DNA of 13,415 nt from Fen-178 sp049516835 (GTDB lineage: Bacteria > Acidobacteriota > Terriglobia > Bryobacterales > Bryobacteraceae), in assembly GCA_049516835.1 (NCBI GenBank), contig JBEKSR010000153.1:1-13415 (forward strand). The letters run 5' to 3'. Positions 7,547 to 13,415 of this stretch are shown here, piece by piece. How positions within the stretch are numbered: position 1 is the first letter of the stretch; each line of letters starts with the position of its first letter. A program made the translations under genes and the position numbers. The notes under the pieces were generated by a model, which had not been told where the DNA came from, did not search any database, and saw only the letters and a list, made by a program, of their open reading frames with translations.

Positions 7547-8737
7547 TCACCGGTGCTTTTCCATCCCGCCACTGCGCAGGAACTTCGTCAGGCGCTCCAT
7601 GGCGGGTTCGAGGATGGAAGGCTCGGCGGCATAACAGATCCGGACCGAGCCCTCCCCGCCGGCGCCGAAGGCCACGCCTGGGGCGAGACCGACCCTGGTT
7701 TCCTCCAGCAGGCGCTTGCAGAAGGCGAAGGAATCGCCCAAGCCCTGGATGCGCGGGAACAGGTAGAACGCGCCGTCGGGCTTGGGGACTGTCACGCCGG
7801 GGATGCCGCTCAGCGCATCCAGGCAGAGATCGCGGTTTCGCTTGAGCCGCTCGAGCATTTCGACGAGCGGGCCTTCGCCCTCCGCCAGGGCCGTCTCGCC
7901 GGCCTTCTGGGCGAAGCTGGGCGCGTGAGAGATGATGAACTCGTTCAACTGCGTGGCTTTGGCCGCCAGATCCCGCCGCGCGACGAGCCAGCCAACGCGC
8001 CAGCCGGTCATGCAGTAGCTTTTCGAAAACGAGTGCACCACCATCACGGCGTCGTCGCGCGTGGCCTTCCGCAAGATGGAGGGGACGGGGTCGCCGAGGC
8101 GCGCGCCGGCGTAAAAGAGCCGGTCGTAGACCTCGTCGGCCAGAAGCCAGAGATCGTGGCGCCGGGCAAAATCGAGCAGGCGCCGCTGGTCCTCTTCGGT
8201 GGCCACCCAGCCGAGCGGGTTCGAGGGTGAGGTATAGATCAGCAGGCGCGTGCGCGGCGATCGGGCGGCCTCGAGCGCGTCGAAATCGACGCGGTAGCGC
8301 TCGCCCGAGAGCGGGTGCGGCACCTGGCACACGGCGGCGTTGGCCAGCATGACGCTGGAAGCGCCGTTGGGCCAGGCCGGAGTGAGCACCAGCGCCTGGT
8401 CGCCCGGATCGAGCGCGCAGCGGATTCCCACGTTCAGAGCTTGCACTCCCGAGGCGGTGACCACGATTTCGCTCGACGGATCGAGCTCCACGGAGTGCAG
8501 CCGGCGGTAGTTTTCCGCAATGGCGCGCCGCAGCGAAGGCAGCCCGGCATTCTCCGTATAGAAGGTGTAGCCATCCCGCATGGCGCGGATGGCGGCCTGC
8601 TTGATGTAATCCGGCGTGGGCAGGTTGGATTCGCCGAAGTACAGGCGCAAGACTCCATCCATCGACATGGCGATTTCCGCCAGCTCGCGGATGCGCGAGT
8701 GGGGCACGTTTTCCACGGAGCGTGCCAGGCGTGGCAT
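7547..8737 (-). CDS. Pyridoxal-phosphate-dependent class I/II aminotransferase
   Basis: The product is 396 residues from ATG 8737. The frame opens further upstream, but MPRLARSVENVPHSRIREL is the usual start of this family, and GAGAGA lies 9 bases before that ATG. It is a fold-type I aminotransferase of aspartate-aminotransferase type, full length. Visible landmarks are YTENAGLPSLRRAI (substrate/PLP region, about 60-74), TASGVQAL (phosphate-side helix, about 94-101), the SPSNPLG motif (170-176), DEVYDRL (D201 pairs with the PLP pyridine nitrogen) and SFSKSYCMTGWRVGW, with K239 as the Schiff-base lysine. Near the C-terminus, EGSVRICYA carries the arginine that binds the substrate alpha-carboxylate. 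Substrate pair (aspartate, alanine, aromatic or other) cannot be assigned. It is convergent with the methyltransferase gene (26-base gap) and divergent from the TPR-like gene. It is cytoplasmic. Confidence 0.9.
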   Translation of the reverse strand: MPRLARSVENVPHSRIRELAEIAMSMDGVLRLYFGESNLPTPDYIKQAAIRAMRDGYTFYTENAGLPSLRRAIAENYRRLHSVELDPSSEIVVTASGVQALNVGIRCALDPGDQALVLTPAWPNGASSVMLANAAVCQVPHPLSGERYRVDFDALEAARSPRTRLLIYTSPSNPLGWVATEEDQRRLLDFARRHDLWLLADEVYDRLFYAGARLGDPVPSILRKATRDDAVMVVHSFSKSYCMTGWRVGWLVARRDLAAKATQLNEFIISHAPSFAQKAGETALAEGEGPLVEMLERLKRNRDLCLDALSGIPGVTVPKPDGAFYLFPRIQGLGDSFAFCKRLLEETRVGLAPGVAFGAGGEGSVRICYAAEPSILEPAMERLTKFLRSGGMEKHR

Positions 8738-8830
8738 AAGTGATATTCTCTCACTGGATGCCGGCGAGAAGTGCCCCGCCCCGGCAGGCTGTCGTGATAC
8801 CATGAACATTCAATTCCATTTGAGGTTTTC

Positions 8831-9529
8831 GTGGCTAGAATCACCCGCAAAGAACTAAAGAGCGATAAGTTTGCCCAGGAAGTCGGGCTGACAGTAACGT
8901 TCTTCGAAGAGCACAAAGAAGAGATCACCCGCTATGGCGCGATCGCGGCGGTGGCCGGCCTGCTGCTCGCCGGCTATCTGTTCTATCAACGAAAACAGCA
9001 CGGTGTGCGTGAAGAAGCGCTGACCAAAGCCATCCAGGTTCAGGAGGCGCCGGTCGGGCCCTCGGCCAACGGAGGTCCCGGTTTCCCCACGCAGGAAGCC
9101 AAGGATCAGGAAACCCTGAGAGTCTTCACCGATTTGCGGAACAAGTACGCGGGGAGTGAGGAGGGCAATATCGCGGAGTACTACCTGGGCGCCGTCAAGG
9201 CGGACCAGGGAAAGCTGGCGGAGGCTGAAAAGAGCTTCCAGGAGGTGGCGCAGAAGGGCGACCAGAACTACGCCTCGCTGGCTAAACTCTCGCTGGCCCA
9301 GATCTACTTCGCCGATGGCCGCTCCGATCTGGGGGAGAGAACGCTGCGAGAGTTGATCGCCCAACCCACGATCTTCGTTTCCAAAGAACAAGCGGCCATC
9401 ACGCTGGCCCGTTATCTCATGCTGAAGAAGCCCGCCGAGGCGCGCAAGCTTCTGGACCCGCTGCGCAACCGGCCCGGGGAGGTCGGCCAGGTGGCTCTTC
9501 AGGTTTACGGCGAGCTTCCTGCGCAGTAG
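8831..9529 (+). CDS. Membrane-anchored tetratricopeptide-like protein (YfgM-like architecture)
   Basis: The product is 232 residues starting at GTG 8831. GAGG at 8822-8825 sits 5 bases before the GTG, which decides this start. A basic N-terminal arm (MARITRKELKSDKF) is followed by a helix and one membrane segment at about residues 35-52 (YGAIAAVAGLLLAGYLFY), then a basic stop RKQ, so the rest should be outside the cytoplasm. Residues about 95-230 are alpha-helical repeats of TPR type (AEYYLGAVKADQGKLAEAEKS; AKLSLAQIYFADGRSDLGER; AITLARYLMLKKPAEARKLL). This single-span-plus-TPR layout resembles YfgM, which associates with the SecYEG translocon and periplasmic chaperones. That link is inference from architecture only. 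It is followed 16 bases later by the dGTPase gene on the same strand, so the two probably share a transcript. Confidence 0.75.
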   Translation: MARITRKELKSDKFAQEVGLTVTFFEEHKEEITRYGAIAAVAGLLLAGYLFYQRKQHGVREEALTKAIQVQEAPVGPSANGGPGFPTQEAKDQETLRVFTDLRNKYAGSEEGNIAEYYLGAVKADQGKLAEAEKSFQEVAQKGDQNYASLAKLSLAQIYFADGRSDLGERTLRELIAQPTIFVSKEQAAITLARYLMLKKPAEARKLLDPLRNRPGEVGQVALQVYGELPAQ

Positions 9530-9545
9530 GCCTGGGCGTCCTGTC

Positions 9546-10706
9546 ATGCTGGCGCGCCTGCGGTTTGCGGTGGAGCGAAGCCGGGGCCGGCGCTACCCTG
9601 AACCCGAACATCCCTACCGCAACGCCTTCCAGCGCGACCGCGACCGCGTAGTCCATTCCCGAGCCTTCCGGCGGCTGGAGGCCAAGACCCAGGTTTTCAC
9701 ATCCGGTCTCTCCGATCACTTCCGCAACCGCCTGACCCACACCATTGAGGTGGCCCAGGTGGCGCGCACCGTGGCGAAGGTGCTGGAGCTGGATGAGGAC
9801 CTGACGGAAGCCCTGGCGCTGGCGCACGACATCGGGCACCCCCCGTTCGCGCACGCTGGCGAGGAGGAGCTGAACCGGCAGATGGAGCGATTCGGCGAAA
9901 AGTTCGATCACAATCTCCACGCGCTGCGCATCGTCGAGAGTTTCGAGCAGCGGTACGCCCGTTTTCCGGGGCTGAACCTGTCGTATGAAGTGCGCGAGGG
10001 AATGGTCAAGCATTCGCGCGATCTGACACCCGGCGAGAGCCCCGAACTGGATGCCTACCTGCCCGCTTTCCGCCCTCCCCTGGAAGCGCAGTTGATCGAT
10101 CTTGCCGACGAGATCGCCTACAACACGGCAGACCTGGACGACGCTTTTTCCGCGGGTATGCTGGCGGCTGAGGATGTGGCCGATTGCGTTCCGCGGTACC
10201 GCGCGATTTACGAGGCCATCGAAACGCAGTTTCCCGGGGCCAGCGGGCGCGAGCGCTTCCACGAGGGCCTGCGGCGCCTGATCGATGAGTTGGTAACGGG
10301 GCTGATCGAAGGAACCGCCGGCCACGCGCGGGATGCGGCTGTCGCCGATGCCGACGAGGTGCGAGCATTTCCGCGGCGCCTGGCGGCGTTTACCGCGGAG
10401 GCGGCGGAGACCAGCCGCGCCCTGAAACGATTCCTGTATGCCCAGGTGTATGCTTCCGCGGCCTTGGGCGAGGACCGGCGGCGGTCCATGACCATGATCG
10501 GAGAGCTGTTTCGGTTCTTCCTCGACCACCCCGGCCGCCTGCCGCCGCCATACAGCCAGCAGGCGCTGGCCGAGCCCGCGCATCGCGTGGTATGCGACTA
10601 CATCGCCGGCATGACCGACGCTTTCTTCCACCGCACCTACGAGCAGACCATCGGGGGGCATAACTCTCGTATCCAGATGCCGAAAGCAAAGGAATCAGAG
10701 GATTAG
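9546..10706 (+). CDS. dgt: Deoxyguanosinetriphosphate triphosphohydrolase-like HD protein
   Basis: The product is 386 residues, the normal length for the shorter dGTPase-like subfamily. These enzymes hydrolyse dGTP (or other dNTPs) to the nucleoside plus triphosphate, affecting nucleotide pools and in some hosts phage defence. The N-terminal signature is complete: HPYRNAFQRDRDRVVHSRAF, then RRLEAKTQV at 42-50. The metal-binding HD residues are H65 (RLTHTIEVAQVAR), H94-D95 (ALAHDIGHPPFAHAGE) and a later Asp in LIDLADEIAYNTADLDDA (about D188). H122, in the following KFDHNLHALRI, also belongs to the active-site region of the family. No missing key residue was seen. The stop codon overlaps, on the opposite strand, the stop codon of the small Cys-motif gene, leaving no room for a terminator. 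This probably marks an old rearrangement boundary. Confidence 0.92.
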   Translation: MLARLRFAVERSRGRRYPEPEHPYRNAFQRDRDRVVHSRAFRRLEAKTQVFTSGLSDHFRNRLTHTIEVAQVARTVAKVLELDEDLTEALALAHDIGHPPFAHAGEEELNRQMERFGEKFDHNLHALRIVESFEQRYARFPGLNLSYEVREGMVKHSRDLTPGESPELDAYLPAFRPPLEAQLIDLADEIAYNTADLDDAFSAGMLAAEDVADCVPRYRAIYEAIETQFPGASGRERFHEGLRRLIDELVTGLIEGTAGHARDAAVADADEVRAFPRRLAAFTAEAAETSRALKRFLYAQVYASAALGEDRRRSMTMIGELFRFFLDHPGRLPPPYSQQALAEPAHRVVCDYIAGMTDAFFHRTYEQTIGGHNSRIQMPKAKESED

Positions 10707-10918
10707 GCGACCTTGGTTGTCAGGGACCCGTGCGTCTTTTCGAACTCGGGAAGTGGCTCGAAGCGAATGCCGTGATCTCCCGCAATCGGAATGGTGTGCT
10801 CAACCTCTCCGCTGGCAATCTGCGGAGGGACGCCTTTCGGGAATGCCGCACATGTCGCTTTGGTGCGAAACGAACCGCGCATGTGCTTGCAGTAGCAGCA
10901 GATGTTTTCGCGGATCAT
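10703..10918 (-). CDS. Small Cys-motif protein, partner of the MuF-metallopeptidase remnant
   Basis: This 71-residue protein is of unknown function. Cysteines at residues 8, 9 and 11 (ICCYCKHMRG) and at 24 (TKATCAAFP) could form a small metal site. The middle reads CAAFPKGVPPQIASGEVEHT, then IPIAGDHGIRFEPLP, which looks like a conserved compact fold rather than random sequence; I recall similar C-AFP-GIP...H...GD-GI-FEP small proteins but cannot verify a family name. Its ATG overlaps the stop of the metallopeptidase gene (ATGA), so translation is likely coupled. That arrangement, a small gene directly after a toxin-like gene, fits an immunity protein or a small phage-head accessory. Its stop codon overlaps that of dgt on the other strand. 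Confidence 0.65.
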   Translation of the reverse strand: MIRENICCYCKHMRGSFRTKATCAAFPKGVPPQIASGEVEHTIPIAGDHGIRFEPLPEFEKTHGSLTTKVA

Positions 10919-11643
10919 AATCTTGGGCCTCCAAAACGTCGATATAATTCTATCACGTCAGGATGAACCAAGAAGCCCGTGAGCTTGGACGCGACCACTT
11001 CCGCGACCAATTCGAGGGGGTCTATTGAACCATATTCGCTCAGCCGCCGCCGGACCATCCGGCCTTCTTCCTTTGAGAGAAGCATGTGTTGCGCTTCGCG
11101 GTATGCCTGTTGGCTAGATCCCCAGTGCGCGGCGTGTCCGAGTTCGTGCAGAACCGGGCCAAGGGGGCTATCGGTCGACCACCAGCCGCGCTCGTAGGCG
11201 GCCCGCGCCATGTGTGCCATCCCATCGCTTCCGCCCGCAAAGAAACGGGAGCCCGGATTTAAATAAACCGAATTCGAAGAAAGAACGAAGTATCCAGGAG
11301 TCGCCAGCGACCTATCGAGAGACCGAAAGATACTGGAATCGATTCGTATTTCGGCGGGCAATGGCAGGCCAGCCGTCCGAATCACGCCAACCGCTTCCGC
11401 CGCTGAGTTGGCAATATGAATTGCGTGTTCGGCTGGCACGAGTCGGCTGCCCGCAGCAGATACATATTGCTCGGCATTTGAAACGCTGTTTCTAGGCTTG
11501 AAGTCTTCCGTAGCAGATCCCAAGCTTCCAGCATCGATGATCCACTGGTGTCGGCGGTTCCAGCCACCGCCCGTCCGGAAGAGATTCGGCAACTGCCCGT
11601 TATTCATCCGGTCGATCTCCTCCCGGGTGTAGCCCTTGCCCAT
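10915..11643 (-). CDS. N-truncated phage MuF/minor-head C-terminus fused to HExxH zinc metallopeptidase domain
   Basis: The frame gives 242 residues from the first ATG (11643), but it stays open to a stop at 11755-11757, and the codons just upstream of that ATG still encode recognisable domain sequence (GRDDKLTRPLCEHLLE). With residues 1-34 (GKGYTREEIDRMNNG, then GGGWNRRHQW) this is the end of a phage minor-head domain (MuF / SPP1 gp7), where the usual motif is DxxTRPxC, then YTREEI, NNGQ and GGYNCRHxW. Here the second Cys is Arg (WNRRHQW). The rest has HELGH at 166-170 and SEYGSIDPLELVAEVVASKL at about 202-221, with E215 as the likely third zinc ligand, a gluzincin-type pattern. MuF-plus-enzyme fusions are known as phage-borne polymorphic toxins. 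No ATG, GTG or TTG start lies upstream, so the gene has lost its N-terminus. It may be silent or expressed as a free domain. Confidence 0.72.
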   Translation of the reverse strand: MGKGYTREEIDRMNNGQLPNLFRTGGGWNRRHQWIIDAGSLGSATEDFKPRNSVSNAEQYVSAAGSRLVPAEHAIHIANSAAEAVGVIRTAGLPLPAEIRIDSSIFRSLDRSLATPGYFVLSSNSVYLNPGSRFFAGGSDGMAHMARAAYERGWWSTDSPLGPVLHELGHAAHWGSSQQAYREAQHMLLSKEEGRMVRRRLSEYGSIDPLELVAEVVASKLTGFLVHPDVIELYRRFGGPRL

Positions 11644-11750
11644 TTCCAGGAGATGTTCGCAAAGCGGCCGTGTCAGTTTGTCGTCACGGCCCGGAATACT
11701 TATGGCGGATTTCCTGCGCCGGCCGCTGCCTGAGGACGCGCCTCGACCTC

Positions 11751-11762
11751 TATACTAGGGGA
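11751..11762 (+). promoter_or_regulatory. Candidate -10 box and leaderless start for the Cys-rich protein gene
   Basis: TATACT at 11751-11756 matches 5 of 6 bases of the -10 consensus and ends 6 bases before the ATG at 11763, the distance expected if transcription begins at the A of the start codon. The AGGGG at 11757-11761 is only 1 base from the ATG, too close for normal ribosome binding. No good -35 is present. Confidence 0.4.
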
Positions 11763-12404
11763 ATGGCTTGCGCACTCTGCGAAACCCGGCGTCCCCGGCG
11801 CTTCTGCCCGGGAGTGCGGGGCGATATTTGCGCCACCTGTTGCGGCAGGGAGCGCGAAGTCACGGTGAGCTGTCCGCTGGATTGCGAATACCTGCGGCAG
11901 GCGCGCAAGCATGACAAGACGCCGCCCATCGACCCCCAGCAAGTCCCCAATCGGGACATCAAGGTCGCGGATGAGTTGTTGAGCGGGAACGAGAAACTCC
12001 TCGCTTTTCTGTCCCTGACCCTCACGCGCGCCGCATCGGAGACGCCGGGGGTAGTGGACTTCGATATGCGGGAAGCGCTGGACGCGCTGACCCGCACCTA
12101 CCGCACCCTGCAAAGCGGCGTTTATTATGAAAGCCGCCCCAACAACCCTCTGGCGGCGCACATCTGCGGCGTGGTACAGGCCGGCATTGCGGAGTTTCGG
12201 CGTCAGGAGACCGCGAGCCTGGGGATGACCAAGACACGGGATGCCGACATCCTGGGGCTGCTGATCTTTCTACAACGCTTCGAGCTGAACCAGAACAACG
12301 GCCGGCGAAAGGGCCGGGCGTTTATCGATGCCCTGCGCTTGATCTACGCCGATGCAGCCGGCTCGGCGCCTCCGGCGGCATCGTCGTCGCTGATCCTGCC
12401 CTGA
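11763..12404 (+). CDS. Conserved Cys-rich protein of unknown function
   Basis: The product is 213 residues from ATG 11763. The frame opens earlier (11670), but MACALC begins the conserved part. The first 44 residues carry eight cysteines (3, 6, 15, 23, 26, 27, 37, 41) in the pattern CxxC...FCP...ICxxCC...SCPLDCEYL, which looks like a zinc- or metal-binding module such as a double zinc ribbon. The remainder is mostly helical by composition (ADELLSGNEKLLAFLSLTLT; FDMREALDALTRTYRTLQSG; DADILGLLIFLQRFELNQNN) and ends in a low-complexity Ala/Ser tail. There is no signal peptide and no enzyme motif. I recall similar N-terminal modules in uncharacterised acidobacterial proteins but cannot name a function. 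It stands alone, divergent from the phage-like remnant and upstream of tRNA-Glu. A metal-binding regulatory or RNA/protein-interaction role is only a guess. Confidence 0.75.
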   Translation: MACALCETRRPRRFCPGVRGDICATCCGREREVTVSCPLDCEYLRQARKHDKTPPIDPQQVPNRDIKVADELLSGNEKLLAFLSLTLTRAASETPGVVDFDMREALDALTRTYRTLQSGVYYESRPNNPLAAHICGVVQAGIAEFRRQETASLGMTKTRDADILGLLIFLQRFELNQNNGRRKGRAFIDALRLIYADAAGSAPPAASSSLILP

Positions 12405-12431
12405 GGCGGCGACGCAAGCACTCGGGCAAAG

Positions 12432-12461
12432 TTGACGGTGAGGTTCCTCGAACGCTACAGT
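12432..12461 (+). promoter_or_regulatory. Sigma-70-type promoter for tRNA-Glu
   Basis: TTGACG at 12432-12437 (5 of 6 to TTGACA) is followed after 18 bases by TACAGT at 12456-12461 (4 of 6 to TATAAT). Transcription would begin near 12468, about 23 bases before the mature tRNA 5' end, a usual leader length for RNase P processing. Confidence 0.55.
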
Positions 12462-12490
12462 AGGATTGTTCACCTTCATCCGGCCAGCAA

Positions 12491-12568
12491 GTCCCCATCG
12501 TCTAGCCCGGCCTAGGACATCGCCCTTTCACGGCGGTAACAGGGGTTCGAATCCCCTTGGGGACGCCA
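12491..12568 (+). tRNA. tRNA-Glu(UUC), CCA encoded
   Basis: A full cloverleaf can be folded. The acceptor stem is GTCCCCA (12491-12497) with TGGGGAC (12558-12564). The anticodon stem is TCGCC/GGCGG around loop CTTTCAC (12525-12531), with anticodon TTC at 12527-12529. The T arm is AGGGGTTCGAATCCCCT, followed by discriminator G and encoded CCA. The sequence is very close to E. coli tRNA-Glu, but the D loop is two bases longer (AGCCCGGCCTAGG). Glutamyl-tRNA also serves tetrapyrrole synthesis in bacteria using the C5 route. No clear terminator was seen in 12569-12614. Confidence 0.97.
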
Positions 12569-12614
12569 AAGGCGGGGGCGCGCGGGCTCCGACTTGTGAA
12601 GTGGTCAGAGGAGG

Positions 12615-13220
12615 CTAGTCATTACACTTGCGGCGGTACGCGCCCAGGATTCCGATCAATCCGGTGCCCAGCAGGAGCAAAGAGCCAAGTTCGGGGACCA
12701 CCGGATCGAATCTGGTCAGAGTGAGGTTCACCCCATTGCCGCCGGCGGTCTGCAGCGTGAAGAAATTGACACCGATCGGCCCATTGGCATTTAACCAGAG
12801 ATTGAAGTCGCCGCTTATCCCGTCAGGGGTGCCCCAAGGGTTGCCGCTGGTCGGCTGGCCGACTAGTTCGGTGTACATGTTCAGGGTGACGCCACCGGTC
12901 CATCAGTACGTGTTCATCCCCAAGGGGCTAGTGGGCACTAGATTTGCCTGGGTCCAGGTGCCGTTTCCCGCGCCTGCGCCGGTAACGGTGACGGTCAGGC
13001 TCTGGATGTCGCCAATTATTTCGGTTGCGTCAACGGCGGGGTTCGGCAGGGTGGTGAGGTCGAGCGTGATCTGTCCAGTGGCGCTCGCGCCGTTGCCAAA
13101 GGGTGCGCCCGACCAAGCCAAGTTATAGGTCTGATAGATATCCCCCGCGTGTGCAGCGGGCAGCAGGCCCAGCAACCCAGCCAAGGGGAGTCCTGCGAGA
13201 AAGTACCAAAGATGTCTCAC
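12615..13220 (-). pseudogene. PEP-CTERM surface protein gene interrupted by one in-frame TGA
   Basis: The gene starts at GTG 13220, preceded by CGGAGG with 6 bases spacing; an in-frame TTG at 13247 has no such site. The signal peptide is MRHLWYFLAGLPLAGLLGLLPAAHA, and the mature protein begins GDIYQTYNLAWSG. At 12903-12905 a TGA interrupts the frame just after NTY. The same frame continues directly as WTGGVTLNMYTELVGQPTSG, ending in a PEP-CTERM sorting tail: VPELG, a hydrophobic LLLLGTGLIGILGA and basic YRRK. The PEP-CTERM tail normally directs exosortase-mediated processing and surface delivery. With the stop, a secreted fragment of about 105 residues would lack the sorting tail. Without it, the product is about 200 residues, a typical length. 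The stop could be a point mutation (TGG to TGA would restore Trp), a sequencing error, or read through. Function beyond surface display is unknown. Confidence 0.8.
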
Positions 13221-13246
13221 GTTGTTCCTCCGTATCCGGCGCAGCA

Positions 13247-13252
13247 ATTGTA
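13247..13252 (-). promoter_or_regulatory. Candidate -10 box for the PEP-CTERM gene
   Basis: The minus strand reads TACAAT here (5 of 6 to consensus), predicting transcription from about 13240 and a 20-base leader that contains the CGGAGG ribosome binding site before GTG 13220. No convincing -35 box is present 16-18 bases upstream. The remaining sequence to 13415 shows no supported gene. A TTGACA at the last six bases (+ strand) could be a -35 box for something beyond the window. Confidence 0.35.
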
Positions 13253-13415
13253 AACATCGCCGGGGGCCCTACGTCGCTGAACAAGACACCTGCCGCAGCG
13301 ATTCCGTAAACCGGGGGTTGCTCCATGGGCAGGGTGCTGATTTGGCACGAGTTGGTTGCGGAGGATGCGCGGGGGAGAGTTGTAAAGGCCTTTGGAGCAC
13401 CCAACGGCGTTGACA

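Noticed and set aside
6972..8330. 452-codon minus-strand frame across the methyltransferase and aminotransferase genes
   Set aside because: It is rich in Arg/Ala/Pro as expected for a wrong frame in GC-rich DNA, and it overlaps two well-supported genes.
9417..10661. 414-codon minus-strand frame opposite dgt
   Set aside because: It is antisense to a complete dGTPase with all metal ligands, and its translation has no conserved motif.
12903..12905. Selenocysteine codon in the PEP-CTERM gene
   Set aside because: There is no convincing hairpin immediately after the TGA and no reason for Sec in a surface-anchored beta-type protein. A nonsense mutation or sequencing error is simpler.
13222..13413. 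Short open frames on both strands at the right end
   Set aside because: There is no ribosome binding site, no motif and no typical composition. The region more likely holds the promoter of the PEP-CTERM gene.

Overview
The window reads as a chromosomal segment of a GC-rich Gram-negative soil bacterium. The best guess is Acidobacteriota, of the Bryobacterales / Candidatus Solibacter type. The guess rests on a PEP-CTERM surface protein, a long RHS/YD-repeat secreted protein, tandem PPC-like secreted modules, an exported SAM-methyltransferase-like protein and a Cys-rich orphan family I associate with that phylum. It comes from recalled family resemblance, not from a search.

Layout. From 130 to 6726, all on the minus strand, lies a tightly packed set of four genes in transcription order. 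These are an exported RHS/YD-repeat protein (6726-4033), an exported protein of eight tandem PPC-like modules ending in one stray YD motif (4033-815), a Phd/VapB-type antitoxin (818-531) and a VapC PIN-domain toxin (555-130). Every junction overlaps: TGATG, ATGA and a 25-bp overlap. The RHS protein has a recognisable core but no C-terminal toxin. The PPC protein ends in the middle of a YD repeat exactly at the antitoxin start codon, which looks like a recombination boundary.

From 6921 to 10706 is housekeeping-like sequence: an exported methyltransferase-fold protein (+), a fold-type I PLP aminotransferase (-), a membrane-anchored TPR-like protein (+) and a dGTPase/HD-domain triphosphohydrolase (+).

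From 10703 to about 11754 (-) is what I read as a fragment of phage or polymorphic-toxin origin. It is the last part of a phage minor-head (MuF / SPP1 gp7) domain joined to a HExxH...E zinc metallopeptidase domain, followed with an ATGA overlap by a 71-residue Cys-motif protein. The phage domain motif starts upstream of the first usable ATG, so the gene is N-terminally truncated. This is the most interesting system in the window: a candidate MuF-type toxin plus partner, left as a remnant between two ordinary chromosomal genes.

From 11763 to the end are a Cys-rich protein of unknown function (+, possibly leaderless), a tRNA-Glu(UUC) with its own promoter (+), and a PEP-CTERM protein gene (-) interrupted by a single in-frame TGA. 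No IS element, CRISPR array, rRNA or replication origin was seen. No gene-free stretch exceeds 300 bases. The gaps at 1-129, 6727-6920, 12405-12490, 12569-12614 and 13221-13415 hold only the short sites listed.
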